A stretch of DNA of 64,000 bases. Source: Massilia sp. Root335. Its GTDB lineage: Bacteria > Pseudomonadota > Gammaproteobacteria > Burkholderiales > Burkholderiaceae_D. Below, one piece after another: positions 1 to 8,167 of this stretch. The stretch is from positions 42,546-106,545 of the forward strand of contig NZ_LMCY01000049.1 in the NCBI RefSeq assembly GCF_001425685.1, in the 5' to 3' direction. The stretch's first letter is position 1; the number at the start of each line of letters is the position of its first letter. Made by a program: the position numbers and the translations under genes. The notes beneath the pieces are model-generated. The model was not told the origin of the DNA and ran no database searches. It was given only the letters and a program-made list of their open reading frames with translations.

Positions 1-265
1 ACGCCGCCTGGCCCGCATTGTTGACGAGGATGTCCACGGCGCCCGCGTCCGCGAACGCTTGCGCGACGCCGGCCGGATCGGTCACGTCCAGCGTCCGCCA
101 CGCCGCGCCGCCGCCCAGGCCGGCCGCCGCCGCTTCCAGTGCGGCCGCGTCGCGCGCCATCAGGGTCACGCGCGCGCCCTGCGCCAGCAAGGCGCGCGCG
201 ATCGCGAGGCCGATGCCGCGGCTGGCGCCCGTCACCACGGCATGTTTTCCAATCAAAGTGTCCAT
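1..265 (-). CDS. SDR-family oxidoreductase, N-terminal part (cut by window edge)
   Basis: Only the first 88 residues are in the window; the C-terminus lies beyond the left edge. A Rossmann fold of the short-chain dehydrogenase family is clear: the nucleotide-binding motif TGASRGIG is near residue 13, and the structural NNAG motif sits at the edge. The Ser/Tyr/Lys catalytic residues are not visible. The start codon overlaps the stop of the upstream flavoenzyme (TGATG), so the genes are translationally coupled. In aerobic 2-aminobenzoate and related CoA pathways an SDR usually acts as a 3-hydroxyacyl-CoA dehydrogenase after ring reduction. That role is inferred from context only. Confidence 0.85.
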   Translation of the reverse strand, partial: MDTLIGKHAVVTGASRGIGLAIARALLAQGARVTLMARDAAALEAAAAGLGGGAAWRTLDVTDPAGVAQAFADAGAVDILVNNAGQAA

Positions 266-2649
266 CAGCCCTCCAGCAGCCGCGCCGCGACCTGTTGCGG
301 CGACAGGCCCGCGCCGGCCGCCGCCAGCTGGCGCTCGCGCTCCAGGTTGCGTTCCAGCTGGGCCTTGCCCGCCAGGTACTGCCTGGGCCAGGCGATGGCC
401 GTGAAGCCGATCCGCGCGGCTTCCGCCAGGGTCCATGCGGGATTCGCCAGGTGCGGCCGGCCCACGGCGCACAGGTCGGCGCGCCCGGCCGCGATGATGC
501 TGTTGGCGTGGTCCGCCTCGAAGATGGAGCCGACCGCGATCGTCGGAATGCCGGCCTCGTTGCGGACGCGGTCCGCGAACGGCGTCTGGTACATGCGTCC
601 GAACACCGGTCGCTCCTGTTTGCTCACCTGGCCCGACGAGCAGTCGATCATGTCCGCGCCGGCCGCCTTGAACAGGCGCGCGATCTCCACCGCGTCCGCC
701 GGGGTGATGCCGCCTTCGACCCAGTCGTGGGCCGAGATGCGCACGCTCATCGGCCTGGCCGCGGGCCACGCGGCCCGCATCGCGCGGAACACGCGCAGCG
801 GATAGCGGCAGCGGTTTTCCAGGCTGCCGCCATAGTCGTCGGTGCGCCGGTTGGTCAGCGGCGAGATGAACGACGACAGCAGATAACCATGCGCGCAATG
901 CAGTTCGAGCCAGTCGAACCCCGCCTCGGCGGCCGCGCGCGTGGCGCGCACGAAATCGGCCTCGACGCGCGCGAGATCGTCGTCCGTCGCGGCGCGCGCG
1001 ACCTGCGAGATGCCCGGCAGGTATTGCTGCGCCGAGGCGGCGATCAGCGGCCAGTTGTCCGCGGGCAGCGGCTGGTCGATGCCGTCCCACATGGGCCGCG
1101 TCGAGCCCTTCGGGCCCGCGTGGCCGAGCTGGATGCCGATGCACGCGTCCGTATGGCCGTGCACGAAGTCGACGATGCGCCGCCACGCCGCCGTGTGCTC
1201 GGGCGCGTACATGCCAGGACAGGCCGGCGTGATGCGCGCGTCGGCCGACACGCAGGTCATCTCCGCCATCACCAGCGCGGCGCCGCCCATCGCGCGCGCG
1301 CCGAGATGCACGAGGTGGTAGTCGCCCGGCACGCCGTCGACGGCCGAATACTGCGCCATCGGCGAGACGATGATGCGGTTCTTGAGGAACACGTCGCGCA
1401 CGCGCAGCGGCGTGAACATCGGCGGCACGCGCACGCCTGGCGGCAGGTCCACGCCCGCGCGCGCGCAGGCCCGCGCGGCGAACCAGTCCTCGAAGTGCGC
1501 GACGTAGCCGGGGTCGCGCAGGCGCAGGTTCTCGTGCGAGATGCGCTGGCTGCGCGTGAGCATCGAGTACGCGAACTGCTCCGCGTCCAGCGCCGTGTAG
1601 CGCTCCACGTTTTCGAACCATTCCATCGAATTGCGTGCGGCCGACTGGATCTTCAGCACTTCCACGGCGCGGCTGGCCTGGTAGGCGTCGAGTGCCGCGC
1701 GCGTGTCGCCCCCATTACCGGCGTGGCTGCCGAAACAGCGCGCCAGTTCGATCGCGTCTTCCAGCGCCAGCTTGGTGCCGGAGCCGATCGAGAAGTGCGC
1801 CGTGTGCGCCGCGTCGCCCATCAGCACCACGGGCACGCCGTCGTTCCAGTGCACCCACCGTTCGCAGACGATACGCGGGAACGCGATCCAGATCGCGGCG
1901 CCGCGCAGGTGGGCCGCGTTCGACAGCAGCGGATGCCCGTCCAGGTGGTCCGCGAACAGCCGTTCGCAGAAGGCGATGGCCTCGTCCTGCGGCATGTCGG
2001 CCAGGCCGGCCTTGCGCCACACCTCGTCCGGCGTCTCGACGATGAAGGTCGACGTCGCGCCGTCGAACTGGTAGACGTGGGCCTGGAACCAGCCGAACTC
2101 CGTCTCCTTGAACACGAACGTGAACGCGTCGAACTTCTTTGTCGTGCCCAGCCACACGAAACGGCAGCGCCGCGTCTCGACGGTGGGCCGGAACGTCGCC
2201 GCGTAGCGCGTCCGGATGCGGCTGTTCAGCCCATCGGCGGCGATCACGAGATCGGCGCCATAGCGCGCCGCGACGGCCTGGTCGTCCTGCACGTCCGTCT
2301 CGAACACGAGCTCCACGCCGAGTTCCTCGCAGCGCTGCTGCAGGATGTTCAGGAGCCGCTTGCGGCCGATGCCGCAGAAGCCGTGGCCGCCCGACGTGAT
2401 CCGTTCGCCCTTGAAGAACACGTCGATGTCGTCCCAGTGGTTGAACGCCTGCAGGATGCTGCGCGCCGTCGGTTCGTCGGCCGCGACCAGGTTGCCCAGC
2501 GTCTGGTCCGAGAACACGACGCCCCAGCCGAACGTGTCGTACGGCCGGTTGCGCTCGACGACGACGATGCGGTGCGCGGGCTCCCGCTTCTTCGCCAAGA
2601 GCGCGAAATACAGGCCGGCGGGTCCGCCGCCGATGCAGACGATGTTCAT
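265..2649 (-). CDS. bifunctional FAD monooxygenase / old-yellow-enzyme reductase (2-aminobenzoyl-CoA or salicylyl-CoA type)
   Basis: The 794-residue protein fuses two flavoenzymes. Residues about 1-385 form an aromatic-ring FAD monooxygenase with GGGPAGLY at residue 8, a DG motif (AADGLNSRIR) and a GD motif (LMGDAAHTAHF). Residues from about 400 form an old-yellow-enzyme barrel (KNRIIVSPMAQYS, IQLGHAGPKGST, HCAHGYLLSSF, AVGRPHLANP). This architecture is known from 2-aminobenzoyl-CoA monooxygenase/reductase and salicylyl-CoA 5-hydroxylase proteins, which hydroxylate and sometimes reduce a CoA-activated ring. The start at MNIVCIGG gives the expected N-terminus; the open frame extends much further upstream but lies there inside the ligase gene. 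It overlaps the ligase stop by ATGA. Which CoA substrate is used cannot be decided from sequence alone. Confidence 0.9.
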   Translation of the reverse strand: MNIVCIGGGPAGLYFALLAKKREPAHRIVVVERNRPYDTFGWGVVFSDQTLGNLVAADEPTARSILQAFNHWDDIDVFFKGERITSGGHGFCGIGRKRLLNILQQRCEELGVELVFETDVQDDQAVAARYGADLVIAADGLNSRIRTRYAATFRPTVETRRCRFVWLGTTKKFDAFTFVFKETEFGWFQAHVYQFDGATSTFIVETPDEVWRKAGLADMPQDEAIAFCERLFADHLDGHPLLSNAAHLRGAAIWIAFPRIVCERWVHWNDGVPVVLMGDAAHTAHFSIGSGTKLALEDAIELARCFGSHAGNGGDTRAALDAYQASRAVEVLKIQSAARNSMEWFENVERYTALDAEQFAYSMLTRSQRISHENLRLRDPGYVAHFEDWFAARACARAGVDLPPGVRVPPMFTPLRVRDVFLKNRIIVSPMAQYSAVDGVPGDYHLVHLGARAMGGAALVMAEMTCVSADARITPACPGMYAPEHTAAWRRIVDFVHGHTDACIGIQLGHAGPKGSTRPMWDGIDQPLPADNWPLIAASAQQYLPGISQVARAATDDDLARVEADFVRATRAAAEAGFDWLELHCAHGYLLSSFISPLTNRRTDDYGGSLENRCRYPLRVFRAMRAAWPAARPMSVRISAHDWVEGGITPADAVEIARLFKAAGADMIDCSSGQVSKQERPVFGRMYQTPFADRVRNEAGIPTIAVGSIFEADHANSIIAAGRADLCAVGRPHLANPAWTLAEAARIGFTAIAWPRQYLAGKAQLERNLERERQLAAAGAGLSPQQVAARLLEG

Positions 2650-4271
2650 GACAGTCGTAGTTTGAAGCGCTGCAGCTTGCCCGTTTCCGTGCGCGGCAGC
2701 TTGTCGGTGAAGCGCACGGCGCGCGGATATTTGTACGGCGCGATCTGCGCCTTGACGAAGTCCTGCAGCATGCGCGCCGTGGCGGGCGTCGGTTCGTGGC
2801 CGGGCTTGAGGACGACGTGCGCCTCGACGATCTGGCCGCGCTCCTCGTCCGCCCGTCCCACGACGCCGCACTCTGCCACCGCCGGATGCCGCAGCAGCGC
2901 TTCTTCGACCTCGGCGCCGGCGATGTTGTAGCCGGCCGAGATGATCATGTCGTCCGTGCGCGAGCGGTAGTAGAAATAGCCGTCGGCGTCCATCTCGTAG
3001 CTGTCGCCCGTCAGGTTCCAGCCGTCCAGCACATAGTCGCGCTGGCGCTCGTCCGCCAGGTAGCGGCATCCCGTCGGGCCCTTGACGGCCAGGCGTCCGG
3101 TCACGCCCGGGCCGACGGGATGGCCGTCGTCGTCGAGCACGCAGGCGCGGTAGCCGGGGACCGGCTTGCCGGTCGCGCCGGGACGGATGTCGGCGCCGGC
3201 GGCGGAAATGAAGATGTGGAGGATCTCGGTCGCGCCGATCCCGTCGATCATGTCGATGCCGGTGGCCGCTTTCCAGCCCTCGCGCGTGGCCAGCGGCAGC
3301 GCCTCGCCGGCGGACACGCATTTCTGCAGCGAACGCAGGTCATGGCGCGCGGCGAGCGGCGTCATCTGCCGATAGAACGTCGGCGCCGTGAAGCAGACGG
3401 TGGCCCGGAAGCGCTCGATTGCGGCCAGCAGTCCCTCGGGCGTGAGCTTTTCGAGCAGCACGCCGGCCGCGCCCACGCGCATGGGGAACAGCAGCAGCCC
3501 GCCCAGGCCGAACGTGAAAGCCAGCGGCGGCGTGCCGATGAAGACGTCGTCCGCGCGCGCCCCCAGGGTATGCGGCGGAAAACAGTCGCAGATGGCCAGG
3601 ATGTCGCGGTGGAAGTGCATCGTACCCTTCGGGACGCCGGTCGTGCCGGACGTGAAGCTGATCAGGCAGACGTCGTCGGCCGCCGTCGCCACGGGCGCGA
3701 ACGGCGCATCGTGCCGCGCCATGCGGGCCTCCAGCCCGTCCGGATGGCCGGGGTCGTGAAAATACACGACGGGCGGATGGTCCTCGACCTGCTCGAATTC
3801 CGCCGCCAGGCTGCGCGCGCACAGCACCGCGTTCACCTTCGCCTTGTCGAGAATGATGCCCAGTTCGCGCGCACGCAGCAGCGGCATCGTCGGCACCGCG
3901 ACGAGTCCCGCCTTGAACACGGCGAGGATCGCGGCCGCCATCGTCGAGCAGTTCGCCCCGCGCAGCAGCACGCGGTTGCCGGGCACCAGCCCCATGTCCG
4001 CGCGCAGCACGTGGGCGATGCGGTCCACCTGCGCCTGCAGCTCGGCATAGGTCCACGTCAGCGCGTCACCCAGCACGGCGCTGCGCGCGCCGCGTCCGGC
4101 CGCGACGTGGCGGTCCAGCAGCTCCGCCACGCAATTCAGGCGCGCCGGGTACTGGAGCCCGGGCAGGTCGAACACGAGGTCCGGCCACAGGTCGACGGGC
4201 GGGAGATGGTCCCGCGCGAACGTGTCGATGTGGGCCGATGGACTCAACTCTGCAGCGGACATGCCCGTCAT
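2646..4271 (-). CDS. benzoate/2-aminobenzoate-type CoA ligase (AMP-forming)
   Basis: An ANL-superfamily acyl-CoA synthetase of 541 residues. The ATP-binding P-loop FTSGTTGVPKGTMH lies near residue 208, GIGATEILHIF is the adenylate motif, and the C-terminal lysine is in PRTETGKLQR. It should activate an aromatic acid (2-aminobenzoate, salicylate or benzoate) to its CoA thioester in the cytoplasm for the flavoenzyme encoded just downstream, with which it overlaps by four bases. The ligase is the first gene of this leftward operon. An alternative ATG nine bases downstream of the chosen start is possible; neither has a strong ribosome-binding site. Confidence 0.88.
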   Translation of the reverse strand: MTGMSAAELSPSAHIDTFARDHLPPVDLWPDLVFDLPGLQYPARLNCVAELLDRHVAAGRGARSAVLGDALTWTYAELQAQVDRIAHVLRADMGLVPGNRVLLRGANCSTMAAAILAVFKAGLVAVPTMPLLRARELGIILDKAKVNAVLCARSLAAEFEQVEDHPPVVYFHDPGHPDGLEARMARHDAPFAPVATAADDVCLISFTSGTTGVPKGTMHFHRDILAICDCFPPHTLGARADDVFIGTPPLAFTFGLGGLLLFPMRVGAAGVLLEKLTPEGLLAAIERFRATVCFTAPTFYRQMTPLAARHDLRSLQKCVSAGEALPLATREGWKAATGIDMIDGIGATEILHIFISAAGADIRPGATGKPVPGYRACVLDDDGHPVGPGVTGRLAVKGPTGCRYLADERQRDYVLDGWNLTGDSYEMDADGYFYYRSRTDDMIISAGYNIAGAEVEEALLRHPAVAECGVVGRADEERGQIVEAHVVLKPGHEPTPATARMLQDFVKAQIAPYKYPRAVRFTDKLPRTETGKLQRFKLRLS

Positions 4272-4316
4272 GAAGCGCCCCCGGAGAAAAGATCGGTCGA
4301 TGCGTACCGGAAGATA

Positions 4317-4330
4317 CTTTAAGCCTAAAG
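4317..4330. promoter_or_regulatory. small inverted repeat upstream of the CoA-ligase operon
   Basis: A perfect five-base inverted repeat CTTTA-N4-TAAAG lies 46 bases upstream of the ligase start in an AT-richer patch of an otherwise GC-rich 106-base gap. It could be an operator for a pathway regulator. No regulator gene adjoins it within the window, so this is only a candidate. Confidence 0.25.
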
Positions 4331-4377
4331 CAATTCCGGCGGCAAGCGGAATCGAACGGTGGCGTGCGCGGCGCCGT

Positions 4378-5442
4378 TCAGAAGGTGTGGACGATACCCA
4401 GGCGCGCCTCGTGCTGGCTCGCGCCCTTGGCGTAGGCGTTCAGCGCGACCTGGCTCTCGTTGCGCGTCCAGCTCGCGGACGAATAGAGCGTCGTGCGCTT
4501 GCTGAGCGGGTAGCTGTAGCCGATGCCGGCCTGCTGGGCGACGCCGTGCGCCAGGTCGCGCAGGTCGCTGCGGTTCCACGACGCGATCACGGTGCCCGTC
4601 GGCACCGGCACGGTCACGCCCAGCAGCGTGTTGCGGATGTCCGTCGCGCCGGCCGCGGCCAGCTTCGTGTCGCCGTAGCCCGCATGCAGCTTCATGAAGC
4701 CGAGGTCGTAGACGACGCCCGCCAGCGCATTCCTGACGCGCACGGTGGATGCACCGAGGCCGGTGGCAGCGACGATGCCGCCCAGCTGCGTCGTCGCGGC
4801 GCCGAGCGGGACGCCGTCGCTGTCCTGCCAGCTGACGTGCATCACCCAGTGCCCGGCATCGTGCACCAGGCCGACGAACCTGCTGCTGTTGGTGCGGAAG
4901 CCGTTCGCGGATTCGCCGAACTTGTAGCCGCCGCGGACGTGCCAGCCGTTCAGCGCGGGCGTCTCGTACGTGACGGTGTTGTCGGCCCGCGAGATCGGAT
5001 CGACCTGGCCGATGCCATAGCCATAGGTACGCTGGGCGTTGCCCGCTTCCTGATTCTTGAACGGGTCGATGGCCTTCAGCGCCAGGTAGGTCGAGCTGTA
5101 TTGCCGGCCGAGATAGGCCGCGCCGAAGCCGCCTTCCAGGCCGACCCAGGCCTGGCGTCCCCACAGGCGGCCGCCGTTGTTCAGGTTGCCGTCGTCCGGA
5201 TTGAATCCGCTTTCCAGCGTGAACGCGACGCGCAGCCCGTCACCGAGCTGTTCGGTGCCGCGAAAGCCCAGGCGGCTGCCCAGCCGGTTGCCGGACGATT
5301 CGGACCACGTGCCCGATTTCGCGCTGCTGTTGTCGTACTTGATGCCGACGTCGACGACGCCGTAGACGGTCACGTTGGTTTGTGCGTGGGCGCCGCCGCA
5401 GGCCAGGGTCAGGACGGCGCAGGCGATGGTCGATGGTTTCAT
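4378..5442 (-). CDS. outer-membrane porin (betaproteobacterial general porin family)
   Basis: A 354-residue trimeric-porin family protein. A signal peptide ends near the ALA-like site GGAHA at about residue 20. The mature N-terminus begins QTNVTVYGVVDVGI, typical of Burkholderiales porins, and the C-terminus ends in phenylalanine (GIVHTF), the BAM recognition residue. The chosen start has GGAG eight bases upstream; an upstream in-frame ATG does not. It follows the MFS carrier gene by about 100 bases on the same strand, so it may supply outer-membrane entry for that transporter's substrate. Substrate specificity cannot be read from sequence. Confidence 0.93.
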   Translation of the reverse strand: MKPSTIACAVLTLACGGAHAQTNVTVYGVVDVGIKYDNSSAKSGTWSESSGNRLGSRLGFRGTEQLGDGLRVAFTLESGFNPDDGNLNNGGRLWGRQAWVGLEGGFGAAYLGRQYSSTYLALKAIDPFKNQEAGNAQRTYGYGIGQVDPISRADNTVTYETPALNGWHVRGGYKFGESANGFRTNSSRFVGLVHDAGHWVMHVSWQDSDGVPLGAATTQLGGIVAATGLGASTVRVRNALAGVVYDLGFMKLHAGYGDTKLAAAGATDIRNTLLGVTVPVPTGTVIASWNRSDLRDLAHGVAQQAGIGYSYPLSKRTTLYSSASWTRNESQVALNAYAKGASQHEARLGIVHTF

Positions 5443-5543
5443 GGGTGTCTCCGTTGTGGTTGGATGCATGGATCGTCGGGACGCACGACGCCATCCGCCG
5501 CGCGCGGGGGCGCGCGGCGGGCCCGTACGCCCGTGTGGTCAGG

Positions 5544-6872
5544 TCAGTGAGCGGAGGCGCGCGCGCCCTCGGCGGCGGTCTTGCGCTGGTCGATGCGGAT
5601 GAAGACCGTCATCAGGAACGCCACGCAGACCAGGCCGGCCAGCAGCATCAGGCCCGTCGTTGCGCTGTGCGTGCTGCCCTTGACGTAGCCGATGAAGAAG
5701 GGGCCGACGAAGCCGCCCAGGTTGCCGATCGAATTGATGATCGCGATCGAGACGGACGCCGACTCGCGCGACAGGAACAGGGTCGGCAGCGCCCAGAACG
5801 GCGACTTGAACGCATACAGGCCGGCCAGGCTCAGGCTGATCATCGCGATCGACGCGACCGGATCGGTCACGAGGCCCGTCGCCAGCATCGCGGCGGCGGC
5901 CACGCCCAGCGGGATGGCGGAGTGCAGGCGGCGCTCGTTGCGCTTGTCCGAACTGCGCGACCAGCAGATCATCGCAACGGTGGCGATCAGGTAAGGGATC
6001 ATCGCGATCAGGCCGACCTGCGTATGCGACAGCCTGGCCGAGAACGACTTGATAATCTGCGGCATCCAGTAGCCGGTGCCGAGGCTGCCGCACTGGTACA
6101 CGAAGTAGATGAACGACAGGTACAGCACGCGCGGATTGGCGATCGTCCTGCCGAGGTCCAGGTGGGCGGCGGCGGGACGGCTCTTGCGGTCCTTGTCCTG
6201 CTCGGCCTGCAGCCAGTCCTTCTCGGCCTGCGTGAGCCACGTGGCCTGGTGCGGGCGGTCGGTCAGGTACAGGAAGCACAGCACGCCGCCAACGACCGCC
6301 GGCACGCCTTCCAGCACCAGCATCCAGCGCCAGCCGCTCCAGCCGAGCCAGTTCACGTTGTCCATGATCCAGGTGCTCAGCGGCGCGCCGACGATGTACG
6401 AGACCGGGATCGCCGCCGTGAACAGCGCGACCGTCGTGGCGAGTTCCTTCTGGCGGAACCAGTAGGTCAGGTACACGATGATCCCCGGGAAGAACCCCGC
6501 CTCGGCCACGCCGAGCAGGAAGCGCAGGATGTACAACTGGGTGGCGTTCTGCACGAAGCCGCACGCCACCGAGATCACGCCCCACGTCAGCAGGATGCGC
6601 GCGATCCAGATGCGGGCGCCGAAGCGGTTCAGCGCGACATTGCTCGGGACCTCGAACAGGAAGTAGCCGATGAAGAAGATGCCCGAGACGAGGCCGAACG
6701 CTTCGCTGGACAGCGCCAGCTCCTTGTTCATCTGGAGGGCGGCATAGCCGATGTTGGCCCGGTCGAGGTAGGAGATCACGTACAGGATGAATACGAACGG
6801 AATGATCTTCCACGTGATCTTGCTGACGAGCGCACGCTCGTCGATCGGTTGCGGCATTGGGGTGGCGGACAT
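5544..6872 (-). CDS. MFS transporter, anion:cation symporter (ACS) family
   Basis: A 442-residue protein with about twelve hydrophobic segments. The N-terminal signature ISYLDRANIGYAALQM is typical of the ACS family, whose members import organic anions such as tartrate, hexuronates, phthalate and tricarballylate-like acids. The central cytoplasmic loop spans about residues 205-245. The gene lies 18 bases downstream of the exported lactonase and upstream of a porin, so the three probably form one uptake operon. The partner aconitase-family gene reads divergently. A hydroxy-acid or tricarboxylic-acid substrate is my inference from these neighbours. Confidence 0.92.
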   Translation of the reverse strand: MSATPMPQPIDERALVSKITWKIIPFVFILYVISYLDRANIGYAALQMNKELALSSEAFGLVSGIFFIGYFLFEVPSNVALNRFGARIWIARILLTWGVISVACGFVQNATQLYILRFLLGVAEAGFFPGIIVYLTYWFRQKELATTVALFTAAIPVSYIVGAPLSTWIMDNVNWLGWSGWRWMLVLEGVPAVVGGVLCFLYLTDRPHQATWLTQAEKDWLQAEQDKDRKSRPAAAHLDLGRTIANPRVLYLSFIYFVYQCGSLGTGYWMPQIIKSFSARLSHTQVGLIAMIPYLIATVAMICWSRSSDKRNERRLHSAIPLGVAAAAMLATGLVTDPVASIAMISLSLAGLYAFKSPFWALPTLFLSRESASVSIAIINSIGNLGGFVGPFFIGYVKGSTHSATTGLMLLAGLVCVAFLMTVFIRIDQRKTAAEGARASAH

Positions 6873-6890
6873 GTGTTCTGTCTCTTTCGG

Positions 6891-8102
6891 TCAAGGATTG
6901 GACGGTTGGGCCGGTGCGGAGAAGATCATGCAGACCGGACTGCCCGACTGCAGCGCAAAGCCGGTCGGCGTCAGACGCCCGCCGTGCGGGTCGACGGCGA
7001 ATGCGACGATGCTGTCGCTGTCCTCGTTCAGCACGAACAGGAAGCGGCCGTTGGGGCTCAGGCAGAAGAAGCGCGGCGTCCTGCCCTGCGCCGCGTCCGC
7101 GCCCAGGAATGCCAGCAGCCCGGTGGCCGGGTCGATGCGGAACACGGCGATGCTGTCGTGCCCGCGGTTCGACGCGTACAGGAAGTTCTGGCCGGCGTCG
7201 ATCTGGATTTCCGAGGCGCGGCTGTTGCCCGTGAACGTGTCTGGCAACGTGCCCAGGATCTGGCGCGGCGCCAGCGCGCCGTTGCGCTCGGAATAGGCAT
7301 AGGCCGTGACGGTCGAATCCAGCTCGTTCAGCACATAGGCCATGCCCCGGCGCGGCGCGAACGCCATGTGGCGTGGCCCGGCGCCCTCGCGCGCGGCGAC
7401 GAACGGCGGGTCGGCCGGCGCCAGCCTGCCGGCGGCGAAGCGGAACGAAAACGTGCGGTCCAGGCCCTTGTCCTGCACGATGACGAAGCGGCCGCTGGGG
7501 TCGAACGGATTGAAATGCGGCTTGGCGAGCTTCTGTTCCACGCGGTGCGGACCGAGCGGCCCTTCCAGCGTGACCAACTGCTCCAGCGCGCCCAGGCTGC
7601 CGTCCGCCCGGATCGGCAGCACGGCCAGGCTGGAGCCGAGGTGGTTCGAGACCACGACGTAACGGCCGTCCGGATCGATCGCCAGGTGCACCGGGTTCTT
7701 GCCGCCGGTGCCCTGGCGGTTCACGAATGCCAGCGTGCCCGTGGCGCGATCGACACGGAAGGCGCTGATGTCGCTCATGTCGCCGTGCACGGCATACAGA
7801 TGCGTGCCGGTCTTGTCGAGTGCCAGGAACGAGGGATTGACGAGGTCGCGCACGACCTGCACGAGCTCGAGGCGGCCGTGGTCCTGGTCGACCTTGAATA
7901 CGCTGATACCTTCGCCGCGGGCGTTGCGTTCGCGCGTCGTGCGTGAGCCTGCATAGGCAAACATCGGAACTCCTTGGGATGGATGGGATTGAACGGCGTG
8001 CGCCGGGGACGCGCCGGCCATGCCGAGTCCTGCGCTCGAAAGAATGGCGTGGAGGACCCGGCGCCGCCGCGTCCTCGTCCCGGGTTGGATGGGGATTTTC
8101 AT
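6891..8102 (-). CDS. exported lactonase-family beta-propeller protein (6-phosphogluconolactonase-like)
   Basis: A 403-residue seven-bladed propeller of the Lactonase family (PF10282 type), with repeats such as NPVHLAIDPDGRYVVVSNHLG and GPRHMAFAPRRGMAYVLNELD. The N-terminus RRRRVLHAILSSAGLGMAGA followed by SPAHA looks like a Tat or Sec signal, so the protein should act in the periplasm, unlike cytoplasmic Pgl. The start at MKIPIQPG has AGGAG upstream. Family members open sugar or carboxymuconate-type lactones. Its position ahead of a carrier and a porin, and back to back with an aconitase paralogue, suggests it hydrolyses a lactone before import. The substrate is unknown. Confidence 0.85.
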   Translation of the reverse strand: MKIPIQPGTRTRRRRVLHAILSSAGLGMAGASPAHAVQSHPSQGVPMFAYAGSRTTRERNARGEGISVFKVDQDHGRLELVQVVRDLVNPSFLALDKTGTHLYAVHGDMSDISAFRVDRATGTLAFVNRQGTGGKNPVHLAIDPDGRYVVVSNHLGSSLAVLPIRADGSLGALEQLVTLEGPLGPHRVEQKLAKPHFNPFDPSGRFVIVQDKGLDRTFSFRFAAGRLAPADPPFVAAREGAGPRHMAFAPRRGMAYVLNELDSTVTAYAYSERNGALAPRQILGTLPDTFTGNSRASEIQIDAGQNFLYASNRGHDSIAVFRIDPATGLLAFLGADAAQGRTPRFFCLSPNGRFLFVLNEDSDSIVAFAVDPHGGRLTPTGFALQSGSPVCMIFSAPAQPSNP

Positions 8103-8141
8103 GATGTCTCCTGTGTATTTCTGATGTTCTGTTTTTATATA

Positions 8142-8167
8142 TTGCATTTTTTAGCGCGAATATGCAA
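8142..8167. promoter_or_regulatory. inverted repeat in the lactonase/aconitase divergent promoter
   Basis: Arms TTGCAT (8142-8147) and ATGCAA (8162-8167) are separated by 14 bases in the 59-base divergent gap. The second arm covers the first possible aconitase start codon. The gap is strikingly AT-rich (TTTTTATATATTG). This is a plausible operator for the GntR regulator encoded downstream, controlling both operons. No binding data exist here. Confidence 0.35.

Noticed and set aside
139..2931. Very long open frame on the plus strand opposite the aromatic-acid operon
   Set aside because: It is Arg/Ala/His-rich, matches no family pattern and mirrors well-supported genes; typical antisense frame of GC-rich DNA.
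5382..7946. Long plus-strand frame opposite the porin, MFS and lactonase genes
   Set aside because: Composition is that of an antisense shadow; three genes with recognisable families occupy the other strand.
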